A DNA stretch of 64,000 bases, from positions 1,339,602 to 1,403,601 of the forward strand of contig BEIF01000001.1 in the NCBI GenBank assembly GCA_002898215.1, read 5' to 3'. Below, in pieces: positions 37,805-46,175 of this stretch; positions within the stretch are counted from its first letter, which is position 1, and every line of letters starts with the position of its first letter. A program made the position numbers and the translations under genes. The notes under the pieces are model-generated. The model saw only the letters and a program-made list of their open reading frames with translations, was not told where the DNA came from and searched no databases. The DNA comes from a bacterium HR29. GTDB lineage: Bacteria > Chloroflexota > Dehalococcoidia > Tepidiformales > Tepidiformaceae.

Positions 37805-38779
37805 TCAAGGGCAGGGAACGTAGGTATGGTCCTCGCGGCGGACCAGCCCACGCTCCTCGAGGAGGTCGAGGTGACCCTGGATGGCAGGTAGGACCTGCCA
37901 GAAGCGGCGCTCCAACGCTCGAGGGTAGGCGCGAGCCGCGAGCTCGTACGGCGTGGCACGCCCGGCCTGGCGCAAGTCGGCGAACACCCGCTCGGTGCGG
38001 GCCTCGATCGCACCAATGGCGGCATCGATGGCATCCTCGACGTCGGCGAACGGCTCCCCGTGGCCAGGGAAGCAGCGGGTGAACGCGGAATCACGCAGGG
38101 TGAGAAGAGCGTCGAGGAAGCGCGGCAGGCTCCGGAAGCGGACGGGGCCGCCCGAGGCCGGGTCAAGCTGAATCCCCGGAGTCGGCGTGAAGCCCTTAAG
38201 CAACTGGTCGCCGGAAAAGAGCCAACCCTCCCTTGGCTCGACGATGACCACCGTTCCAGGGGTGTGCCCCGGGAGATGCCGCACCTCGAGGCCGTTCGGA
38301 AGTCCGAGGGGATACGGTCGGGGCACGAAGGGATCGTAGCGCAGGCCGCTCGGGTGGCGGGCACGAGGCCCGGCGGGCGGATACCCCTCGGCACGCTGCC
38401 ACCGTTCCGCGAACGCACGGCGCCGCTCCAGAGCATCGACGACGCTTGCGACGACTTCAGGCGGCGCTCCGCAGGTTTCGACGAACTCGACGAGGACACG
38501 CCAGCCGTCGCCCCTGGGCACGAGGGTGCCCACGAGGTGGTGGTCAAGCGGGTGGAGGAACACCGGGACTCCCTGTGCGGCCCACCGCGCGCCGAGCCCC
38601 GCGTGGTCGGCATGGCCGTGGCTGACGGCAACGGCGCGAACCCCGCAGACCTCACCGGCGAGGACCTCCCAAGCTCCGGCGTAGTCCGGGCCAGCGTCCA
38701 CGAGGATGGCACCTTCCGAGCCCTCCACCACGTAGAGGCTGTTGTCGGCGAGGGCGATGCGCGTGACACGGAGAGCCAC
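37805..38779 (-). CDS. MBL-fold metallo-hydrolase (LACTB2/glyoxalase II-like)
   Basis: The 324-residue protein has the metallo-beta-lactamase signature AVSHGHADHAGLG, a second His in LPGHTPGTVVIV, Asp in LFSGDQLLKGF and a late FPGHGEPF. A C-terminal winged-helix-like domain (ELAARAYPRALERRFWQVLPAIQGHLDLLEERGLV, in part) is typical of LACTB2-like hydrolases. The substrate (thioester, lactone or RNA) is unknown. The GTG at 38779 is preferred because TACACT lies six bases upstream and no Shine-Dalgarno is present. It is divergent from the TPP riboswitch. Confidence 0.85.
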   Translation of the reverse strand: MALRVTRIALADNSLYVVEGSEGAILVDAGPDYAGAWEVLAGEVCGVRAVAVSHGHADHAGLGARWAAQGVPVFLHPLDHHLVGTLVPRGDGWRVLVEFVETCGAPPEVVASVVDALERRRAFAERWQRAEGYPPAGPRARHPSGLRYDPFVPRPYPLGLPNGLEVRHLPGHTPGTVVIVEPREGWLFSGDQLLKGFTPTPGIQLDPASGGPVRFRSLPRFLDALLTLRDSAFTRCFPGHGEPFADVEDAIDAAIGAIEARTERVFADLRQAGRATPYELAARAYPRALERRFWQVLPAIQGHLDLLEERGLVRREDHTYVPCP

Positions 38780-38810
38780 GGGGCGAGTGTAGCGGGGAAC
38801 CGCCGGCCAG

Positions 38811-38839
38811 TTGACCAGGGAGAAGCAGAGGGGTAGCGT
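38811..38839 (+). promoter_or_regulatory. Promoter of the thiamine-precursor uptake operon
   Basis: TTGACC (38811-38816) and TAGCGT (38834-38839) are separated by 17 bases. Transcription would start near 38846, just before the TPP riboswitch. The region is shared with the divergent MBL-hydrolase promoter. Confidence 0.5.
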
Positions 38840-38867
38840 TGACCGCGACAACCAAAGAGCGCCAGCA

Positions 38868-38955
38868 GCCGCTGGGGGGGCCGGAACGGCTGAGATCCTC
38901 GGACGAGGACCACCCCGGAACCTGATCTCGGTAATGCGAGCGTAGGGAATGCGGC
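38868..38955 (+). promoter_or_regulatory. TPP riboswitch (THI element)
   Basis: The element has the invariant blocks of the thiamine-pyrophosphate aptamer: CTGAGATCC in the pyrimidine-sensing arm and ACCTGATC...GGTAATGC...AGCGTAGGGAA in the pyrophosphate-sensing arm. Its P1 helix pairs GCCGC (38868-38872) with GCGGC (38951-38955). It precedes a thiamine-type binding protein and an ABC transporter. Ligand binding is expected to favour the terminator at 38972. Confidence 0.97.
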
Positions 38956-38971
38956 GTGGAGCAAGCCTTCC

Positions 38972-39012
38972 AGAGGCGGCCACGTGCGTACATTCCGTGG
39001 CCGCCTCTCTTT
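38972..39012 (+). terminator. Riboswitch-controlled intrinsic terminator
   Basis: AGAGGCGGCCACG (38972-38984) and its exact complement (38996-39008) form a 13-bp stem with an 11-base loop, followed by CTTT. It lies 16 bases after the aptamer and 40 bases before the first gene. It is the likely expression platform: with TPP bound, transcription stops here. Confidence 0.8.
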
Positions 39013-39051
39013 CGCGGCCCCCGAGCACGGCTGGCGCGGACGAGGGCCGCG

Positions 39052-39366
39052 ATGATCGCTGAAATCCAATGCCTTCCGACGCCTGCGGGCAACGAAGCCC
39101 GGCCGTACGCCGTCATCGAGGCTGCCATCGCCGCCATCGAGAGGTCCGGGCTCCGCACCGAAGTGGGAGCGCTGGGGACCACCGTCGAGGGTCCGGCCGA
39201 CGCCGTGTGGGCGGCGGTCCGGGCGGCGCACGAGGCCTGCCTTCGCGCCGGAGCGGAACGCGTGGTCACGATCGTGAAGGTGGCGGAAACGCGCGAGGGC
39301 GGCCCGACCATCGACGCGCTCACCGGACGATACCGCAGGAGCGCCGGCGATGAGCAGCGTGGTTGA
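39052..39366 (+). CDS. Thiamine-binding protein, MTH1187/YkoF family
   Basis: The 104-residue protein is a ferredoxin-like thiamine-binding domain (DUF77): MIAEIQCLPTPAG, YAVIEAAIAAIERSGLRTEVGALGTTVEG and AVWAAVRAAHEACLRAGAERVVTIVKV, ending in ETREGGPT. Members bind thiamine or related compounds. It is the first gene after the TPP riboswitch. The last 17 bases overlap the start of the permease gene, so the two are coupled. GAGG lies 7 bases upstream of the ATG. Confidence 0.9.
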   Translation: MIAEIQCLPTPAGNEARPYAVIEAAIAAIERSGLRTEVGALGTTVEGPADAVWAAVRAAHEACLRAGAERVVTIVKVAETREGGPTIDALTGRYRRSAGDEQRG

Positions 39367-40156
39367 ACGGACGACTGCGCGGGCGGCCGCGGCCGCCAGC
39401 GATTACGGGCCGGCAGCGCTCTTCCTCGCGGCTCTGGTTGCGGGTTGGGAAGTCGCCGTCCGCCTCCTCGATATCGCCCCGTACATCCTGCCCGCCCCGA
39501 GCCGCATCTGGGACGCCTTCCTGCGAACGCGCACCACCCTCCCCGAGCACATCATCACCACCCTTCGCGAAGCCGTGCTCGGCATCGCCTACGGTGCGGC
39601 CGTCGGCGCGGGCCTCGCCGTGGCGCTCGCCGGGGTACCGCTCCTCCGGCGCGTTCTGTACCCCGTCCTGGTCACCTCGCAGACCATCCCCATGATCGTC
39701 CTCGCCCCCATCCTCATCGTTTGGTTCGGCTTCGGCGAGACGCCCAAGGTCGTGCTGGTGGCCCTCTGGGTGTTCTTCCCTGTGACGGTTTCCATGACCG
39801 ATGGCCTCCTCGGCGCGGACCGGGAGCTCATCGGCCTCGTGCGAAGCATGGGCGGCACCCGCCGGGACGTGCTTCGCCACGTTCTCATCCCCTCGGCGCT
39901 CCCGGCGCTCTTCGCCGGGCTGAAGATTTCGGCGACGTACTCGGTAGCGGCCGCGGTGATCGCCGAATACATGGGAGCGCAATCGGGACTGGGGCTGTAC
40001 ATCAGCCGCTCGGCCGCATCCTTCCGAACCGACCAGATGTTCGTGGCCATCGGCATCATCGCCACGGCGAGCATCGCCCTCTTCGCGCTGGTGCACCTCG
40101 CCGCCCGGCTGATGACGCCGTGGATGTATCTCGAGCCCCGAGGAGGGAAGGGATGA
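39350..40156 (+). CDS. thiX: ABC transporter permease (thiamine-precursor type)
   Basis: The 268-residue membrane protein has six predicted helices and the BPD permease EAA loop (ALPALFAGLKISATYSVAAAVIAEYMGA). Similarity is to SsuC/ThiX-type permeases. With the following lipoprotein and ATPase it forms a complete importer under TPP riboswitch control. Its likely cargo is a thiamine pyrimidine precursor or salvage product. The symbol is by operon context. Confidence 0.85.
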   Translation: MSSVVERTTARAAAAASDYGPAALFLAALVAGWEVAVRLLDIAPYILPAPSRIWDAFLRTRTTLPEHIITTLREAVLGIAYGAAVGAGLAVALAGVPLLRRVLYPVLVTSQTIPMIVLAPILIVWFGFGETPKVVLVALWVFFPVTVSMTDGLLGADRELIGLVRSMGGTRRDVLRHVLIPSALPALFAGLKISATYSVAAAVIAEYMGAQSGLGLYISRSAASFRTDQMFVAIGIIATASIALFALVHLAARLMTPWMYLEPRGGKG

Positions 40157-41151
40157 AGCGAAGGATCGCTCTACTGGCCTTGACGCTGCTCGCCGCGGCC
40201 TTCATGGCTGCCTGCGGCGGCGGTGGCGAGGAGGGGAAGGAGCTTCGGCGGGTGACGCTGATGCTCGACTGGACCCCGAACACCAACCACACGGGCATCT
40301 ACGTGGCCAAGGAGAAGGGCTGGTACGCCGAGGAAGGGCTCGACGTGCAGATCGTCGAGCCGGCCGAGGCGGGCGTGACCCAAGTGGTCGGCGCCGGTCA
40401 GGCCGACTTCGGCATCTCGTTCCAGGAGATGGTCATCCCCGCGCGGGAGCAGGGCGTGCCCGTCGTCTCCATTGCCGCCATCATCCAGCACAACACCTCG
40501 AGCCTTGCCTCGCTCGCCGAACGGAACATCGTGCGCCCACGCGACCTGGAGGGGAAGACGTACGGCGGCTTCGGCGGCGCCCTCGAGCGGGAGATCATCA
40601 GCCGGCTGGTGGCCTGCGACGGTGGAGACCCCTCTAAGGTGAAGTTCGTCGAGGTGGGGAACGTCGACTACCTCGTGGGTATGGACCGCGGTGACTACGA
40701 CGTGGTGTGGATTTTCGACGGCTGGGAAGGCATCCGCTTCACCGAGATCGAGAAGCGGAAGATGAACTTCATTCGCTTCATCGACCACACGGATTGCATC
40801 CCCGACTGGTACACGCCGCTCATCATCACGAACGAGCGCATGATCGCGGACCAGCCGGATGTCGTGCGGGCGTTCATGCGAGCCACGGCGAGGGGGTACC
40901 AGTTCGCCATCGACCACCCCGCCGAGGCAGCCGACATCCTGCTGAAGGCCGTGCCCGAGCTCGACCCCCAGCTCGTGAAGCTGAGCGCCGAATTCCTGGC
41001 GAAAAAGTACACGGAGCCGGGGCGACCATGGGGCCTGCAGGACGAGAAGGTTTGGGTCGACTTCGAACGATTCCTCCGGCAGGCGAAGCTGACGAGCGAG
41101 GCTGTCGACGTGAGCAAAGCCTATACGAACGAGTTCCTGCCCCGGGAGTGA
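40153..41151 (+). CDS. thiY: NMT1/THI5-like substrate-binding lipoprotein
   Basis: The 332-residue protein has a lipoprotein signal (MKRRIALLALTLLAAAFMAAC, lipobox AAC) and the NMT1/THI5 domain: VTLMLDWTPNTNHTGIYVAKEKGWYAEEGL in part, ADFGISFQEMV, and NERMIADQPDVVRAFMRATARGYQFAI in part. ThiY-type proteins bind the formylated aminopyrimidine precursor of thiamine. Its ATG overlaps the permease stop (ATGA). It is the capture subunit of the importer. Confidence 0.9.
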   Translation: MKRRIALLALTLLAAAFMAACGGGGEEGKELRRVTLMLDWTPNTNHTGIYVAKEKGWYAEEGLDVQIVEPAEAGVTQVVGAGQADFGISFQEMVIPAREQGVPVVSIAAIIQHNTSSLASLAERNIVRPRDLEGKTYGGFGGALEREIISRLVACDGGDPSKVKFVEVGNVDYLVGMDRGDYDVVWIFDGWEGIRFTEIEKRKMNFIRFIDHTDCIPDWYTPLIITNERMIADQPDVVRAFMRATARGYQFAIDHPAEAADILLKAVPELDPQLVKLSAEFLAKKYTEPGRPWGLQDEKVWVDFERFLRQAKLTSEAVDVSKAYTNEFLPRE

Positions 41152-41174
41152 GACGCTCGAAGTAAGGTGAGAGG

Positions 41175-41939
41175 GTGCCCGCGATTGAGTTGCACCGGAT
41201 TTCCCATACGTTCGCGGGCACCCCGCCCGTCGAGGCTCTTCGTGAGGTCTCCCTGACGGTTGAGGCGGGCGAGTTCGCCAGCATCGTCGGCCCCAGCGGG
41301 TGCGGCAAGACGACGATCCTCCGCATCCTCGCGGGGCTCATCGTGCCGACGGCAGGAGAGGCCCGGATCGGGGGCCGCAGCACCATCGGACGCCCCGGCC
41401 TCGCGGCGTACATGCCCCAGCGGGACCTGCTCCTGCCCTGGCGGCGCGCGCTCGAGAACGCAACGTTGGGGGCAGAGATTGCGGGTATGCCCCGCGGCGA
41501 GGCGCGCCGGCGGGCCCTGGAGCTGTTCGAGCAGTTCGGCCTGAGGGGGTTCGAGCGGGCTTGGCCGGCACAGCTCAGCGGCGGGATGCGGCAGCGCCTG
41601 GCGCTCTTGCGGACCTTCCTCCTCCCCTTCGATGCCATCCTCCTGGACGAGCCGTTCGGGGCGCTCGACGCCATCACCCGCCGGACGATGCACGCCTGGC
41701 TGCAGGACGTGTGGCTCCGTGACCGGAGGACCGTGCTGTTCGTCACCCACGACGTGGAGGAGGCCCTAATGCTGGCCGACACGGTCTACATCATGACCGC
41801 CCGACCGGGCCGCATCGCCGAAACGATGCGCGTCCCCTTCGCCCGCCCTCGGCCGCTGGATATCGTGGCTGACCCGAGGTTCGCCGCCCTGAAGGAGCGG
41901 CTACTGGAAACGCTCGACCGCGCAGTTCAGGAGGGTTGA
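41175..41939 (+). CDS. thiZ: ABC transporter ATP-binding protein (thiamine-precursor type)
   Basis: The 254-residue ATPase has Walker A VGPSGCGKTTIL, the Q-loop region YMPQRDLLLPWR, the signature QLSGGMRQRLALLR, Walker B ILLDEPFGALD and the H-loop VTHDVEEALML. The C-terminal ITARPGRI-like segment (YIMTARPGRIAETM) is of the nitrate/sulfonate/taurine subfamily. It completes the importer. The GTG start is preceded by AAGGTGAGAGG, which could serve as ribosome binding site or, as TAAGGT, as a -10 element. Confidence 0.9.
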   Translation: MPAIELHRISHTFAGTPPVEALREVSLTVEAGEFASIVGPSGCGKTTILRILAGLIVPTAGEARIGGRSTIGRPGLAAYMPQRDLLLPWRRALENATLGAEIAGMPRGEARRRALELFEQFGLRGFERAWPAQLSGGMRQRLALLRTFLLPFDAILLDEPFGALDAITRRTMHAWLQDVWLRDRRTVLFVTHDVEEALMLADTVYIMTARPGRIAETMRVPFARPRPLDIVADPRFAALKERLLETLDRAVQEG

Positions 41940-42003
41940 GCGCTTGCCAGACACTTCGCCTCTCGCTACAGTTCGCCGCCGAGACGCTTTCGGGGGCGCG
42001 GCA

Positions 42004-42930
42004 ATGGAGTTCCGTGTTATCGCGACCGGTCTGGAGTTCCCGGAGGGGCCCGTTGTCCTGCCGGACGGAGATATCCTCGTGACCGAGATCAAAGCGGGTC
42101 GTCTGACGCGCATCTCGCCGAACGGGGAGAAACGCGTCTTCGCGGTGACCGGGGGCGGACCGAACGGCGCTGCCATCGGGCCCGACGGGTGGATTTATGT
42201 CACGAATAACGGCGGCTTCGAATGGTACACGAGGCCGCTCCCCGATGGGTCGCTCGGCGTCTTCCCCGGCGACCAGCCTGCCGATTACACCGGCGGTTCG
42301 ATCCAGCGCATAAGCCCCGACGGCTCCGTGGTCGAAACGCTGTACCGAGAGTGCAACGGTATCCCGCTGAAGGGACCGAACGACCTTGTCTTCGACGCGG
42401 AGGGGAACTTCTACTTCACCGACCTGGGGAAGGCCCGGGCGCGCGAACGGGACCGGACGGGGGTGTACTACGCGTCGCCAGACGGCAAGTTCATCAGGGA
42501 AATCATCTTCCCGATGGAGCAGCCGAACGGCATCGGCTTGAGCCCCGATGGCAAGGTGCTGTACGTGGCAGAGACGCCGACGGCCAGGGTGTGGGCGTGC
42601 GAGCTCGCCGGTCCGGGCGAAGTCGCACGTCGGTACGTGCTGGCTCAGGTCCCGGGCGCCCCGCCGCTGAACCTCGCGTACCTCGATTCCATGTGTGTCG
42701 ACGCCGAGGGGAACGTCCTCGTCGCTACCATCGTCCACGGCGGGATCACCACCATCTCCCCCGACGGGAAGCGGTTGCAGCACACCCCGACAGGCGACCC
42801 GCTGACGACGAACTGCTGCTTCGGCGGTCCCGACCTGCGCACCCTCTACGTGACGCTGAGCGCGACCGGGCGGCTGGTGGCGTTCGACAATTGGCCTACC
42901 CCAGGGCTGAAGCTCGCCTTCCCTCGTTGA
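42004..42930 (+). CDS. SMP-30/gluconolactonase family protein
   Basis: The 308-residue beta-propeller has the SMP-30/GluL signature: GLEFPEGPVVLPDGDILVTEI, LKGPNDLVFDAEGNFYFTDLG and QPNGIGLSPDGKVLYVAET. The metal ligands expected from the family are Glu in FPEGP, Asn in GPNDL, Asn in PNGIG and Asp later. It probably hydrolyses a sugar or other lactone. The ATG at 42004 matches the family start; a TTG at 41944 with AGGAGGG eight bases before it would add 20 residues. It is the last gene of the plus-strand thi transport run. Confidence 0.85.
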   Translation: MEFRVIATGLEFPEGPVVLPDGDILVTEIKAGRLTRISPNGEKRVFAVTGGGPNGAAIGPDGWIYVTNNGGFEWYTRPLPDGSLGVFPGDQPADYTGGSIQRISPDGSVVETLYRECNGIPLKGPNDLVFDAEGNFYFTDLGKARARERDRTGVYYASPDGKFIREIIFPMEQPNGIGLSPDGKVLYVAETPTARVWACELAGPGEVARRYVLAQVPGAPPLNLAYLDSMCVDAEGNVLVATIVHGGITTISPDGKRLQHTPTGDPLTTNCCFGGPDLRTLYVTLSATGRLVAFDNWPTPGLKLAFPR

Positions 42931-42942
42931 AGGAGGCCGAAG

Positions 42943-43704
42943 CTACTGGGCGACGGCGATGACCTGAATCTGGACGGTCACCTCTTCCTCCACGGATACG
43001 AAGCCGGCGATGTTCAATACCGGGATGTCGAAATCCTCGTACCGGAACTTCGTGGTGGCCAGGGCGGTGATCACGTTGCCCCGCCGGCGGGCGACGGTCT
43101 CCCACTCGAGGGTCCGCTTCACGCCGTGCAGCTCCATCGTGCCCACGAGGGTGACCTTCACGTCCTGCCCCTCTGGGATTTCGCCCGGCCACCCCTCGAT
43201 GGCCTCGATGGTGAAGCTCGCCTCCGGATAGCGCGTCACCTCCAGCGCTTCGCGAACGCGGGTGTCCCGGCGACTCTCATCGCTCCGCAGGTTGGCCAGC
43301 TTGACGACGACCCTCGAGACGTTGTTCGGGTCGAGCCCCGTTTTCCCGATGAAGAATTCGCCGCTCACCTCGGAGGTCGTCCCCTTCGCCGTGGAGGGAA
43401 CGCCGATGCGAGCGAGCGTTTCCCCAGCGAGGTACCAGGCTTCGGTGCGCCCTTCCACGTCTGGGTGTTCGGGCACGATGACGTACCGCGTGAAGTCGCC
43501 CGTCGCGCCGCCCGCTCCTGCCGTCGGGGACGGCGTGTCGCCAGTCGAGGCTGCGGGCGTTGGAGTCGGAGTGGCCTCGCGGAATGCGAGGGGCTCGGTC
43601 GCCGGATCGGCCTCCGAGCGGATGAGAAACCACCAGACTCCCGCCAGGACGGCCACGACGGCGGCCAGGCCAGCGAGTACAGCGAGGACGATACGGAGTC
43701 GCAC
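42943..43704 (-). CDS. YceI family protein with N-terminal membrane anchor
   Basis: The 253-residue protein has an N-terminal membrane helix (about 4-28), a Thr/Pro/Ala-rich linker, and a YceI lipocalin-like domain: SEVSGEFFIGKTGLDPNN, SDESRRDTRVREALEVTRYPEASF, VKVTLVGTMELHGVKRTLEWE and TTKFRYEDFDIPV. YceI proteins bind isoprenoids in a beta-barrel. GGGAG lies five bases before the GTG at 43704. It is convergent with the SMP-30 gene and has its own promoter. Confidence 0.9.
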   Translation of the reverse strand: MRLRIVLAVLAGLAAVVAVLAGVWWFLIRSEADPATEPLAFREATPTPTPAASTGDTPSPTAGAGGATGDFTRYVIVPEHPDVEGRTEAWYLAGETLARIGVPSTAKGTTSEVSGEFFIGKTGLDPNNVSRVVVKLANLRSDESRRDTRVREALEVTRYPEASFTIEAIEGWPGEIPEGQDVKVTLVGTMELHGVKRTLEWETVARRRGNVITALATTKFRYEDFDIPVLNIAGFVSVEEEVTVQIQVIAVAQ

Positions 43705-43800
43705 GGCAGCTCCCGCGAACGTGCAAGATTGCGTCACTGAGGGTACGGCAAGGGCAAAAAAGGGTAGTAAAGCCTCCTGGCGGAGGGGTAGGCTGCCTTC

Positions 43801-44976
43801 GTGCTCCGGGGTCTCGCCGTGACCTTGGCCGTTTGGGCGCTCGGCTTCGCCGTGCTCCGGCTCACCATCGCCGGCCCGGAGCTGTGCGAGCCGCCGCCGC
43901 CCACCGCCGTGGAAGCGAGCATCTCGGCGGCAGCAACCTGGCTCAGCGCGCATCAGTCCGCCGATGGCCGCTTCCTGTACGAGTACGACCGGGACGCCCG
44001 CGCGGCTTCCCCGGAGTACAACGAGGTGCGCCACGCCGGTGTCACGATGTCCCTCTACCAGCTCGCGGCCGCGGGGAAACCCGACTATCTCGACACCGCC
44101 GAACGGGGGCTCGACCGCATGCTCGGCCGACTCCTTCGAAGGGATGGCTGGGCGGCCATCCGCGAAGACGACGGCACGGCAAAGCTCGGCTCGACGGCGT
44201 TGCTGGTCGCAGCGCTCGTGTTTCGGCGCGAGGCGACCGGCGACCTCCGGTACGACCCGCTGTTGGCGGAGCTGGGCCGCTTTCTCCTTGCGATGCAGGA
44301 GCCCAACGGCCGCATGCTCGCATACTGGTCGCCAGCGCTCGGGGGCCCCATACCCGACCTCACATCCCGCTACTACACAGGGGAAGCGTTCTGGGCGCTG
44401 ACGCTGCTGGCCAGGACGTTTCCTCACGAAAGGGAGTGGCTCGACGGAGCGCGCCGCGTAGCCCGCTACCTTGCCGAAGAACGGGACGAGGCGGAGGAGC
44501 TGGAATTCGCACCGTGGCCCGACCAATGGGCTGCCTACGGCTTCGCCGAATTGGCACGCTTGGCGCCACTTTCCGAGTCGGAGGTTGCGTACCTCCGTTC
44601 GCTGGCGGAACGATTCGGCATGCTGGTGCGATTCGATGCCCAGCGCGGCGAAGACGACGTTTCGACCCTCTTCCGGGGGGAAGGGGCCCGCGGCGCCGGC
44701 TTGGGGACATGGGTCGAGGGGTTGGGAGCGCTCTGGCGGGCAGCGTCCGTGGAGACCCGCTTGGCCGACCTTCGCCCTGCCATCTCGGAGCGCGCATTGT
44801 GCGGCGCCGGACTCCTCGTGGCGCGTCAGACCGCCGCGGAAGAGGCGGAGGGCGATGCCCGTGCCGTGGGAGCGTGGTTTCGAAGCGGCGTCACCCGGAT
44901 GGACGACCAGCAGCATGCGCTCTCTGCGCTCCTGGCAGTCCTCGAAATCCTGACCGAGGCCGAGCCACAGGAATGA
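43801..44976 (+). CDS. Membrane-anchored alpha/alpha-toroid-like protein, unknown function
   Basis: The 391-residue protein has one N-terminal membrane helix (LRGLAVTLAVWALGFAVLRL). The rest is helical, with a repeating pattern of (A)ATWLSAHQSADGRFLYEYD, LGSTALLVAALVFRREAT, QEPNGRMLAYWSP and YYTGEAFWALTLLART. Such QxxDG and GS/TAL repeats are typical of alpha/alpha toroids (terpene cyclase, glycosyl hydrolase 88/127-like folds). No catalytic set can be assigned. GTG at 43801 has TAGGCT six bases upstream, fitting a leaderless mRNA. The stop overlaps the next gene. Confidence 0.65.
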   Translation: MLRGLAVTLAVWALGFAVLRLTIAGPELCEPPPPTAVEASISAAATWLSAHQSADGRFLYEYDRDARAASPEYNEVRHAGVTMSLYQLAAAGKPDYLDTAERGLDRMLGRLLRRDGWAAIREDDGTAKLGSTALLVAALVFRREATGDLRYDPLLAELGRFLLAMQEPNGRMLAYWSPALGGPIPDLTSRYYTGEAFWALTLLARTFPHEREWLDGARRVARYLAEERDEAEELEFAPWPDQWAAYGFAELARLAPLSESEVAYLRSLAERFGMLVRFDAQRGEDDVSTLFRGEGARGAGLGTWVEGLGALWRAASVETRLADLRPAISERALCGAGLLVARQTAAEEAEGDARAVGAWFRSGVTRMDDQQHALSALLAVLEILTEAEPQE

Positions 44977-45539
44977 CCGCCTATTGGGAACTCGCCGTGG
45001 TGCTGGCGGCAGCCGTGAACCCAGCGGCGATCGCGGCGGCCGCAAGCGAGCTGCCGGGCTCCAGGGCCTCGCGGGGCCAGGCCGTGGCCATCGCCTGGGC
45101 GATCGGGGCGGGGATGACAGCGGCCGCCGCCTACGGCGCCGAACGGCTCCTGGCGGGACTCGAGCTGAGCCACGAAACGTTCCGCATCGCCGCGGGGGCC
45201 GTGCTCGCCGTGACGGGGACGCGGGAGACGTGGCGCGGCAGCCCCCCGCTCTCCTCCGTTCCCAACCGGGCTTGGGAACAGGGGGTGTACCCGCTCGGGC
45301 TGCCGCTGTTCGCCTCGCCGGCTGGCTTGATGACTGCCGTCGCCCTCGCCGGGCACCCGGAAGTGGGGCCGGCGAAGACCCTGGGCGCCGCGCTGCCGGT
45401 CCTGGCCGCGGCCGCCGCCGCCGCGCTCGCCGCCCGCGAGCGGCACCAGGGCCTCTGGCGAGCGGCAGCCCAGTCCATCGGCGCCCTCGCCGTCGCCGTG
45501 GGGGTCGCGTTCGTCGTCGCCGGGATCCGCTCCGTGTAA
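44973..45539 (+). CDS. Multi-pass membrane protein, MarC-like
   Basis: The 188-residue protein has about six hydrophobic helices, with an NP pair near the N terminus (VVLAAAVNPAAIAAAASELPG) and FASPAGLMTAVALAG in the second half. The pattern is like MarC/LysE-type small transporters with internal repeat symmetry, but the match is weak. It overlaps the preceding gene by four bases and so belongs with the toroid-like protein. Confidence 0.55.
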   Translation: MTAYWELAVVLAAAVNPAAIAAAASELPGSRASRGQAVAIAWAIGAGMTAAAAYGAERLLAGLELSHETFRIAAGAVLAVTGTRETWRGSPPLSSVPNRAWEQGVYPLGLPLFASPAGLMTAVALAGHPEVGPAKTLGAALPVLAAAAAAALAARERHQGLWRAAAQSIGALAVAVGVAFVVAGIRSV

Positions 45540-45546
45540 CCCGTGC

Positions 45547-46044
45547 TCACCACCGCTCCCAGTGCACCAGCTCGTGCAGCGGGAGACGCTGACGCCCCCC
45601 GTGGAGGGGGTACCTCCGGTCGGGGTAGCCGAAGGCGAGCACCATCGCCACAGAGTGGTCGGGAGGAATGCCGAGCACCGCGCGGGCGCGGTCCTGGTCG
45701 TGCATGGCCACCGGGCAGCTCGTGACGCCCTCCGCCCAGGCAGCGAGCATCATGTTCTGGGCGGCCCTCCCGGCGTCGAACGCACCGCCACCCGGAACGA
45801 GAACGAGGGCCACGACCAGCGGGGCCGATGGGAGGTGGTGGGCATACTGGCCGCAGCCTGCGAGCTCGGCCTTCCCCTGGGCGCCGCGCACGACGATGTA
45901 GCGCACCGGCTGCGAATTCTTGGAGCTTCCGGCCATCCGGCCCGCCTGGAGGATGCGCTGGACCGTCTCGTCGGGGATGGGCTTGTCCAGATAATGGCGA
46001 GTATCTCGCTTGGATATAATGACCCTGTACGCGTCCGGCGTCAT
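45547..46044 (-). CDS. Nitroreductase family protein
   Basis: The 165-residue FMN enzyme has a nitroreductase fold: IISKRDTRHYLDKPIPDETVQ, LQAGRMAGSSKNSQP, AAQNMMLAAWAEGVTSCPVAM and the C-terminal ALAFGYPDRR-like VLAFGYP. The native substrate is unknown. It is shorter than average for the family (about 180-220). GGGGGA eight bases before the ATG at 46044 supports the start. It is divergent from yebC. Confidence 0.9.
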   Translation of the reverse strand: MTPDAYRVIISKRDTRHYLDKPIPDETVQRILQAGRMAGSSKNSQPVRYIVVRGAQGKAELAGCGQYAHHLPSAPLVVALVLVPGGGAFDAGRAAQNMMLAAWAEGVTSCPVAMHDQDRARAVLGIPPDHSVAMVLAFGYPDRRYPLHGGRQRLPLHELVHWERW

Positions 46045-46071
46045 GCAACGAATCCCCCTGAGACTGGGGTA

Positions 46072-46100
46072 TTCATAGCGGATCACCGCTGGCCTGTCAC
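46072..46100 (-). promoter_or_regulatory. Promoter of the nitroreductase gene
   Basis: On the minus strand GTGACA (46095-46100) and TATGAA (46072-46077) are separated by 17 bases. The start would be near 46065, about 20 bases before the ATG at 46044. Confidence 0.5.
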
Positions 46101-46175
46101 GGCGAGCTGGCGCTACGCGGGAAAGGGGCTCGGCCCCTACACTCGGAACACGGAGGAATCGCGAAGGAGGCTCGG

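Noticed and set aside
41944-42003. TTG at 41944 as the start of the SMP-30 protein.
   Set aside because: It has a good ribosome binding site, but the added 20 residues are not family-like; the ATG at 42004 fits the conserved N terminus. Kept as an alternative.
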